Shown in pieces: positions 56,826-64,000 of a DNA stretch of 64,000 bases. Under the pieces are notes generated by a model. It was not told where the DNA came from. It was given only the letters and a program-made list of their open reading frames with translations, and made no database searches. The first letter of the stretch is position 1. Every line of letters begins with the position of its first letter. This DNA is from Amanita rubescens. Lineage: Eukaryota > Basidiomycota > Agaricomycetes > Agaricales > Amanitaceae. Position numbers and translations under genes: made by a program. The stretch lies in contig WION01000204.1 of the NCBI GenBank assembly GCA_015039365.1, positions 1-64,000 on the forward strand, given 5' to 3'.

Positions 56826-57325
56826 ACGGACTCCTACATTATGATTACATGACACGTCGGACATGCTTACTTTTTCGTATATGCCTACCCCTTCATCACA
56901 TCCCCATTATGTTCATCAAACGGACTACCTCGTTCTCTTATCAATCTCCATTCCATTTACCCTATGCCCAACTCCTTGTTCATACGCGTACCATCCCCTA
57001 TGCCCCTTGTTTTACCTATACTTGCTATCGCCCTTGTTCTACTTACGATACGGCTGTGTTTCTGTACATGTATATAAACCGATGTACTGTAGCGTCGAAC
57101 CTTAAGTTCGACTTAACTGTCTTTGTCAATATCACATCGCGTCTCGCCTAAAGAACGTCGTTTCTACTCCGTTCATTATCGCTCTCAAGTATAAGACTTC
57201 TTCTAGTCGTCTTATCACTTAGCTTATTCGTTCACCTATTGTTTGACTTGTCCGTTGGACTTAGTCTACTTTGTCAAGCGCTCATAGCGTGGACACATTG
57301 TAGGTGGAGATCGACGTGATCATAA
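56826..57325. repeat. Decayed LTR or LTR fragment, second copy
   Basis: It begins ACGGACTCCTACATTATGATT and ends GACGTGATCATAACA, just before the Ngaro recombinase resumes. Its first ~160 bp repeat 51,657-51,689 plus 54,048-54,183. It contains TGTATATAAACCGATG near 57,068. A diverged relative lies at 61,132-61,830. Confidence 0.65.
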
Positions 57326-57950
57326 CAGGGACAGCCCAAACGCACAAAGACCCGCTTTCTGCCTCTGACCTTCACCATGCTCTGGAGCAACTCCCACGAC
57401 CATGGACTTTTGATGACCTCCTCTTTATCTGCCTTCTCCTAGTCGGCTTCCTTGGTCTTCTCTGCCTCGGGGAAATAACTGTGCCTGACTCCGCTGCCAA
57501 ACTTGTGACTTTCGTCGCATTCCCCGTCGCTCCTCAGCTCTTTGGTCACCGTCCGTGTTCAGTTTCCTCCTACCTGCACACAAAGCAGACAAATTTTTTG
57601 AAGGCAACAAAATCCTCATCATTCCCTGCCACCACCTCCCTGACCCCTTACTACCACTGCAGTCATACTTACGTGGCCGTGACTCACTTTTCCCCTTCTT
57701 CCCTCAACTCTGGCTCTGTACCAATGGCCGTCCTCCCACTTGCACTTGGTTCCTTCACCACTTACATGCACTCTCCCACTGCCATTTTGGGGGACATTCA
57801 CTACGTGCTGGTGGCGCTACTGACCTTGCCCTCCATGGTGCCTCTTTACAGGTCATCCAAGCTGCGGGACACTGGGCCTCCAACACCTTCCAGGTATACA
57901 TCCGAAAAAACCCCTTCTTGATACATGCAGTGCTAACAACAAAAACCTAA
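57326..57950 (+). pseudogene. C-terminal catalytic part of the Ngaro-like tyrosine recombinase
   Basis: The first frame reads KDPLSASDLHHALEQLPRPW and LLLVGFLGLLCLGEITVPD. The catalytic Arg normally found in the LLRLGE-type motif is Cys here. A shifted frame continues with FFPQLWLCTNGRPPTCTWF and GHSLRAGGATDLALHG (His and second Arg), then IQAAGHWASNTFQVYIRKNP (His/Trp and the Tyr nucleophile). One frameshift near 57,560 and loss of the first Arg make it inactive. Confidence 0.82.
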
Positions 57951-57994
57951 TTGCCCTCGCATCACTCCCATCTTTTGAATCATCTTTAAAGGGA

Positions 57995-58138
57995 TTAGCC
58001 ATTGCTACTCGTGCAATTTAATGTCAGGGGCACACGCTCACACACCGCGCTCGCCTTTCTGCTAACTCTCTTTATCTTCCCCATTTGGGTCCCTTTCCTT
58101 TTTTGCACAGGCCCTTGCTTGGAGCCAAATGGATTAGG
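57995..58138 (+). repeat. Ngaro repeat B1
   Basis: GCCATTGCTACTCGTGCAAT to GGAGCCAAATGGATTAG. It is repeated as B2 at about 58,532-58,684. Confidence 0.75.
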
Positions 58139-58531
58139 TGGGTTTAAACTTGTTTACTGAAATCTAATCCGGAGGTGACACCTTGTGCTGCATCACATTC
58201 TCACGCCACCACGCCACTTAAGTGGCTACTACCTTGTCACAAACTGATCTTGACATGCTTGTCAGTGGGGGAAAACCGGAACCAACTGATGTCTCACACG
58301 TGGTCCCGTTTGTTCCTCCCACCAGGTCGGTTGTCCCTTACCCATGCCTTTCTTCCCGTTTCACACAGTTTACTGATTTCTGCTCTTGCAACAGCGTTCT
58401 TCACGAGTTTCCTTCATCTACATCAATTTTGCGCTACCCTCTACCACCCTCCCAGCTCCAGTGTATCTTTCTCTCACCTTTCCACCTTCTCTCCTGTAAA
58501 AGTAGTCTCCTGTTGTATTATACTCTAGCCA
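58139..58531 (+). repeat. Ngaro repeat A2
   Basis: It matches A1 at 37038-37540 (minus its solo LTR) plus 45,685-45,735. It preserves the empty sites of both the solo LTR and the copia insertion. Confidence 0.8.
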
Positions 58532-58684
58532 TTCGCCATCGCTACTCGTGCAATAAGTTAATGTCGGGGGCACGCGCTCACACACCATGCTCGCCTTTCT
58601 GCTAACTCCGAGTCTCTTTATCTTCCCCATTTGGGTCCCTTTCCTTTTTCGCACAGGCCCTCGCTTGGAGCCAAACGGATTAGA
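58532..58684 (+). repeat. Ngaro repeat B2, right end of the element
   Basis: It matches B1 and ends GGAGCCAAACGGATTAG. AT-rich DNA follows. Confidence 0.75.
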
Positions 58685-58898
58685 TTTAAATTATCAAATT
58701 AAATTATATTTATAAATTTATTTAATGAATCAATCATAATATTATATATAGTAAAGATATACCATCTACACCAAAATTTAAATGACAAAAACTTAATTGA
58801 TTAAATTGAGAATAGGAGAGCTGGAGGTTTTCAAGAGTGAAATTTCCCATGATACTATTTCGGGTCTGGGCCTGGGTGCAGAGAGGCTGATATTTGCT
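58685..58898. other. AT-rich spacer
   Basis: Mostly A/T with no open frame or repeat boundary visible up to the MITE. Confidence 0.5.
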
Positions 58899-59256
58899 CC
58901 ACGAAATTGGACAGACATGGGAGAATCATGATGATTGGTGATGGCCATCAACAATCATTGTTGATCTCCCCAATTTCAGGACAATTCACTGTAATTCATC
59001 AAGAAATGCAATGATCATTAGTGATTTATTAGTGTTCACCAATGATTCATGATTCATGAGAGCATCAAGGAAAAAAAATGCTGTCATTGTAGATCCTTTC
59101 CATTCATGGCCATTCATGATGGAATATTCATCATTCATGATTCACAATGATTCATCAAGATCATCATTGATCATCATTGATCACTGATGATCATGACAAA
59201 TTCATGATGGATCATGGGAATTTTGAGGAAAAAGAAGTGTCTGTCCAATTTTGTGG
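58899..59256. mobile_element. MITE (~358 bp) related to the 14-kb element
   Basis: It has 18-bp inverted ends, CCACGAAATTGGACAGAC and the inverse of CCACAAAATTGGACAGAC. The whole interior is made of GATCATCA/TGATGATC-type motifs, as in the subterminal arrays of the 14-kb element. There is no coding capacity. No exact target duplication is seen (CTGATA/CCGATA a few bases outside is a weak candidate). It looks like a deletion derivative mobilised by the integrase. Confidence 0.78.
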
Positions 59257-60455
59257 CAGATACCGATATGTATAGCAGAGACTTGATGGCATCATGGAGG
59301 TTATCATTTCAACACTTTTGCATCTGTCTTGTCATTGTCCTATAGTGTAGCTGAAGAAACAGTTGACATGCTTGCCCCCACAGCAGCAACCACCTATGGT
59401 ATACCATTTCACCTTTGCCCCCTCATCCTTTTCTGGGATGTGTCAAATGTTTCTCACCTGATACAGTGCTGACTTGGAGAGATGAGGGCAAGGGAAGGAT
59501 GGTGGGCCAGATGAAGGAAGTATTGGAGATTGCTGCCTGTAGTTTGGTCAAAGTGGGGCTGTCATACCAATACCAGGCCCTCAAGCACTGAGGCTGCAGA
59601 TGTGGGTGTGAGTGCCAGAACCGGTGATAAACAGGTAACCAAACTGTCCCTGGTGGGAGACTGTGAAGGAGTGGATCCCGTTGAATGAAGGCTGCAGGCC
59701 TGTCTCCTGTGTATATTGGAAGGGAGGGCTTTCCTGGAGCACAACGGTGCGCACAAGATGCCAGTGATGGGCATGGAACTATGTGATGTGCAAACAATAT
59801 CACCCCCCCCAAAAACATCCAACAACCAATACTATTGGCCAGCTGTCACTATAAGTGACAAGTGCAGGACAGTCCAAAAACAAGGTGACCAATCCATCAT
59901 TGCAGAATGATGACCCCCTTGTGATCTCTATCTAAGACTCCAACTCCCATGAAATCAAATACTAGGTTTGAAATGAGTTTCTGGCAAAAATATAAAGAAT
60001 TAGCATTGAGTTATATTAGTGAATTCTGTAATAAATTCTATAATAAATTCTATAATGTTAGCTTATTAAATATTTTTATACATTATTATTTTATATTAGT
60101 ATATTAATTCTTTTTAAATTTATATCAAAATGGTGTGGAAATATCTTCCTTCATAGATAGTGGAAAAATAGTTAATAAATTTAAACCAACCTTTGGTATG
60201 AAAAATAATTTTGGGGATGATGATGATGATGATACATCTGAAGTTCTAGTCTTGCCACAACCTAGAGGTTGATGTTTTTTTTGATGTTTTTGATTTTGTG
60301 ACTTGAATAAAACTGGGAAAAATCTGAGGAAATTTAACATTATAGATGAGCTAAAAAACCAGGTGGGTTGCTTATAGACACTTGGCCAAATCCCAATAAC
60401 CCATAAACTATTGAAAACTTGAACTGGTGCTGTAACCAAGGACCAGAGTATTTAC
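59257..60455. other. Intergenic region
   Basis: No supported gene. 60,000-60,130 is A/T-rich. Short open frames near 59,420-59,830 and 60,125-60,440 (minus) lack recognisable motifs. Confidence 0.4.
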
Positions 60456-61123
60456 TACAGTTTTAGAGGTACAGTATAAAGCTACTGTACATATGTATGT
60501 CACCCTTACACATCTTTGCAAGTTGTAACTGCCAGTACCCAGTGGTCACACTCTGACATCTGTGATGTAACCTGCCATCACTACCATGTCTTACTATCAT
60601 CTACCCTGATACAGTGGGTAGGTTTTCATAAATGTTATAGATAATTGTCATACTTATTATTCCTGATCATTATGTTATAGCCTTTTACATTCATTTTCTC
60701 AGATCAATGATGATCAAGGTGACAAAGAGAGTGAAATACCCTCTGGTGTGCATATATACAGATCAAAATGAAGAAAGAGAACAGACCATAGAGGTGGAAT
60801 ACCCATGCAGATTCAAATGGAATCTTGAAGATGCCTACTTGGAAGACAATCAAGCAAAATGGACAAGAACCAACCACTCCTCCAAGTCCACTCTGGAGGA
60901 ATATACACAGGCAATTGCTTCCACTGCATTGAAATTCATGAACTCCACTCAACTATGCTCCCAGCAGCAGTTTTCAAACCTCTTTTCATCCATAGGACAA
61001 GTCTTGGACAGGTGGATGGATGAAGAAATGATGTCCCATACTTGTGAAATAGTATCATCCCTATTGTCCTGTATATTACATTATCAATCAATATATCAGA
61101 CTGGACTGGACCTTTAAACACTA
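60456..61123. mobile_element. Diverged hAT-like element (668 bp)
   Basis: The left end TACAGTTTTAGAGGTACAGT resembles the inverse of the right end (TAGTGTTTAAAGGTCCAGT). Flanks GTATTTAC and GTATGTGC agree at six of eight bases. A 136-codon plus-strand frame (60707-61117) inside it is not recognised as a transposase. Confidence 0.42.
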
Positions 61124-61131
61124 GTATGTGC

Positions 61132-61830
61132 TACTTGCATGTATATAAACCAATGTACTTGTAGAGTTGAACCCTAAGTTTTAGTTGTCTAATGCAGTTG
61201 CCTTTCATTATCACCTCATCTTGCCTAAAGAATGAAAGACTTCTTCTGGTTGTCTTATTACTTAATTTATTTGTTTGCCTATTGCTTGACTTGTCCATTG
61301 GACTTGGTCTACTGACTGATACAGACAAGGCGGCTGCCATTATGTCTGACATCAACAATCTTTCCAATTGTGAGCGCAGTTGCCTCAGGAATATCATTTA
61401 CATATATATATATACTCACTCTCTTCCTTTTCATAGTCATCATTGGAGGCAGTCTCTTCTTCCTTAGGTTGACACTGCTTGGTATGGTGCTAACCAGCTG
61501 TTGAGCAAAAAAACCCTGAAAACAATGAACAACATACCCTCATGTCTTTGGAGTTTTTTCACTGAGAGGTGCACCAGATGCAGTGGAACTGACCGGTATT
61601 GGGGTTTCGGGGCAGGAGGATAAACCCATCCATGCCTGGATAGCATGCCTTGACAACTTGTTTTTCGCAAGTTCTCTTGTGATCCTTTCTCGAGCTGGCA
61701 GTTGCCGTCAAGTCGTTGTACTTGCTGCAGTTGGTGCAGAGACATATATATGTATGCCTACAACAGTCACTTGTCAAGCGCTCTTAGTGTGGACACATTG
61801 TAGGTGGAGATTGATGTGGTCATAAGTTAC
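61132..61830. repeat. LTR fragment related to 56.8-57.3 kb, with a 457-bp insertion
   Basis: 61,132-61,312 and 61,770-61,830 match 57,060-57,320 with many substitutions. The middle, 61313-61769, has no counterpart and begins TGACTG and ends CAGTCA, so it is probably a small inserted element. Confidence 0.55.
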
Positions 61831-62483
61831 CTGTGTACAAGTTGTCCATGAATGGAGTATTGCCATGTGTTAAGTTGTGATATTGGCATCATTGCTTTGA
61901 GGGCAATTCTGCATGTAAAATGTCCTCAGTTGTCAAGTGTAACTCAATCACTCCAGACACATGCCACCACAATCTCAAGAGAGCTATTATGACTTATTAA
62001 CTCAAATGGAAGGGGGAATAACAGGGTGCATTACTCATCCTTCCTCAATGGTTCTAGTGATGAAAGCTTGGTTCTCTAGCCAATTTATAAACATTATACA
62101 TATTGCAAGCAAGCAGAACATCACAGATTCACAGTAAACAATTTGATTGTGAGTCAGTATTTACTGCTGCAGAAATGAAGTGAACATGATTGCACACTGA
62201 TGCACACTGGGCTCATGAAAATTGCGAGATTCTACCAGCTAGAATCTTTGCTTGTAGTTCTACACATATCATATATATATCATATGATTTTATAATGAAA
62301 ATTAGATGCAAATTATGCCATGGGCCCTGAGGAGCATGTTTGTTTCAGTACTGATGTCATCTTAAAGTGTAACAAAACTTGTTGTTATAAAACTGATTCC
62401 TCCTTCTACATTGAATGACAGAGTTCATACTGCTAGTAAAAAGTCATATGCTGGAGTGCAGCATAGATGGGTCTTGTCTCTAA
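61831..62483. other. Intergenic region
   Basis: Nothing supported on either strand. Confidence 0.4.
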
Positions 62484-63320
62484 CTAATGAGATATGTTTG
62501 ATGTCACCACCTTGCCAGTGTCCCTAGGTGTCATTCTGGCCAATGTCATGGCCCATGACTGGGTTGAGGTTGGCACCAGGAAACCCATTGTCCCTGATAT
62601 GCTGCAAGAGCCAGAAGAAGGGTGTTGCATATGTGATATCCAAGGTATCCATCTGGCCATGGCAACCACCCATGATGAGGCTGCCAATGCATCTGTAATG
62701 ATAGAGCCTCAATCAGGGTGGAGAAGACCCCCAACTTGGAGAGTGATGGGAATGGACAATGTGGCCTTGTTTGTGACATCATGAAGGAACTTTTCAAGAG
62801 CAGGCATCTTTGCAGGCATGGTTGTCATTTGGAAAGAGGACATGGTCAGCTGTGACAAGCAAGACCTTCTTGCTGTTGCCACTGCCTTCAGCAAGGTAGA
62901 GACCTCCAGTACCCTGAACCTGAGGTGTGGCCTGGGCAGCAATGGAGAGACCACAAACATTGACAGTCAAGTGTTCATTGTCAATGAGTTTGAGAGGTTT
63001 GGACTGGCTGGCAACTGGGTAGTATAAATGGACTCCTGGTAGTACCTGACTTTGACATCAGTGATTTTGAATTCCTTGAGAAGGTCCAGGCAACCATGAG
63101 CCACTGTGTGAGTGTCCTTGCTGAGGAGAGTCTCAGGAGCAACACCAATCCAAACTATGGTGGGACCAACAACCTCTCCATTTCTGACCTTGATAAAGTG
63201 AATGACATCTATGGACTCATGTCCAAACAAGACCCCCATGGAAACATTACAGAGAGCAGAAATGTCCCTGAATTCATGTTTAGACAAGTTGGGGATATTG
63301 AGAAGCATCAGGAAAACTGC
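62484..63320 (-). pseudogene. Decayed member of a repeated agaricomycete gene family, possibly trypsin-like
   Basis: Minus-strand pieces in order: NIPNLSKHEFRDISALCNVS, SIDVIHFIKVRNGEVVGPTI, HTVAHGCLDLLKEFKITDVK, then after a shift VNVCGLSIAAQATPQVQGTG and KKVLLVTADHVLF, then CSLKKFLHDVTNK-type sequence and, after another stop, a final part to 62484. I recall this series as a widely repeated unnamed family in agaricomycete genomes. The GTGGLY...LVTA-x-HV pattern resembles the His region of trypsin-like folds, but no full catalytic triad could be traced. Stops and shifts show it is a relic. Confidence 0.55.
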
Positions 63321-63572
63321 TGATAAGGGTATATAAAGCTTTACAACAACTAAATATATGTATATATAAAATATACAAATTCTGGTTTTTTGCCCAATTT
63401 GGCAGAACTGTGACTGTGACTGGTCATCCACAAATGGCCCAACCCCAGAACTGGGACCGGAACTGTTATAACTGGTCACAATCAGTTTGGTCAACCTTGG
63501 TCAGCCCAATGGACCAGTTATGGACTAGTTCTCTTATTGACCAGTTATGACCACAGCTTGGGGCCACATGGT

Positions 63573-63966
63573 CACTGTCCCAATCCTAAAAAGTGGAAAA
63601 ATACTCTACCCATCCTGACACTGCAATGGGTGGAGTATTTTTCTATTTTATTGCAGATTATCCTGACATGTCACTGTCACAATCCTAAAAACAAATAGAA
63701 AAATACTCTACCCATCCCAACACTGCAATGGGCAGTGTATTTTTCTATTTTTATTGCAGATTATCCTGCCATGTCACTGTCCCAATCCTCCAAAACAATA
63801 GAAAAATGCTCTGCCCATCCTGACACTGCAATGGGTGGAGTATTTTTTCTATTTTTATTGCACATTATCCTCACATGTCACTGTCCCAATCCTAAAAAAA
63901 TGGAAAATGCTCTGCCAATCCCAACCCTGCAATGGGCAGAGTATTTTTCCTACTTTTATGCAGATC
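63573..63966. repeat. Four tandem hairpin-bearing units of about 99-104 bp
   Basis: Units start at 63573, 63672, 63775 and 63879 with CACTGTCCCAATCCT-like sequence. Each contains an inverted repeat of the type AATACTCTACCCAT...ATGGGTGGAGTATT. They are related to the units inside the MITE at 50.5-51.3 kb, so a further hAT-like MITE probably runs past the window end. Confidence 0.8.
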
Positions 63967-64000
63967 ACTAGTCACAACCAGTTCCACATCAGTTATGCAA

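Larger units (their letters stand above)
37038..58684 (+). mobile_element. Ngaro-like tyrosine-recombinase retrotransposon, decayed and broken by nested insertions
   Basis: It has split direct repeats in the Ngaro order. A1 begins at 37038 (GTGGGTTTAAACTTG) and continues past the copia insertion. At the right end come B1 (57,995-58,138), A2 (from 58,139, again GTGGGTTTAAACTTG) and B2 (to 58,684). B1 and B2 both end GGAGCCAAA(C/T)GGATTAG. Between them lie a Gag-like region, reverse transcriptase, RNase H and a tyrosine recombinase, all with stops or breaks. About 8 kb of copia, two solo LTRs, a MITE and ~5.7 kb of LTR elements are inserted. Ngaro elements integrate as circles through the recombinase and make no target duplication. 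Confidence 0.78.

Noticed and set aside
60707..61117. 136-aa plus-strand ORF as a hAT transposase fragment
   Set aside because: No hAT dimerisation or catalytic motif is visible. It is noted only as an unrecognised frame within the putative element.
63573..63966. CRISPR array
   Set aside because: The units are contiguous ~100-bp tandem repeats with internal hairpins and no unique spacers, in a fungal genome.

Overview
The window looks like repeat-rich nuclear DNA from a basidiomycete fungus, most likely an agaricomycete. This is inferred from introns of about 40-60 nt with GT-AG (and one GC-AG) borders, an F-box/LRR gene, an NB-ARC-TPR gene of the fungal type, a spliced eIF3e gene, and Ngaro-type, copia-type, LTR and hAT-like elements. 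No bacterial features (operons, Shine-Dalgarno sites, CRISPR) are present.

Layout. (1) 1-14,030: a candidate ~14-kb DNA transposon bounded by imperfect 19-bp inverted repeats and TGATCA-rich subterminal arrays. It carries a spliced DDE integrase (529 aa) and, on the opposite strand, a NusG/KOW protein resembling Spt5 (985 aa, 10 exons), a Cys-cluster plus HECT-like protein (937 aa, 7 exons), an unrecognised 514-aa protein and an acidic, repeat-bearing coding region. A ~360-bp MITE at 58.9 kb shares its ends. (2) 14.03-33 kb: a decayed tandem segmental duplication. Unit 1 holds a broken NB-ARC-TPR copy (hit by the 14-kb element and a hAT-like MITE), a small unknown gene, an F-box gene and a decayed TBC Rab-GAP. 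Unit 2 holds an apparently intact NB-ARC-TPR gene with 21 TPRs, a single-pass membrane protein gene and a second decayed TBC copy. (3) 33.4-35.2 kb: the housekeeping gene for eIF3 subunit e. (4) 37.04-58.68 kb: a Ngaro-like tyrosine-recombinase retrotransposon with the split-repeat plan A1 ... B1-A2-B2. It is broken by a solo LTR, a complete copia element with 407-bp LTRs and an extra spliced ORF before gag, another solo LTR, a hAT-like MITE, and a nest of two short non-autonomous LTR elements. (5) 58.7-64 kb: AT-rich DNA, MITEs, LTR fragments, a decayed member of a repeated fungal gene family and a hairpin-containing tandem array.

The most interesting object is the first region. An integrase, a Spt5-like elongation factor, a HECT-like ubiquitin ligase and two unknown proteins lie between one pair of inverted ends, and three of the genes can be spliced in silico into uninterrupted proteins. 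All exon calls were made by eye from splice motifs and phase. No alignments, profile searches or RNA data were available.
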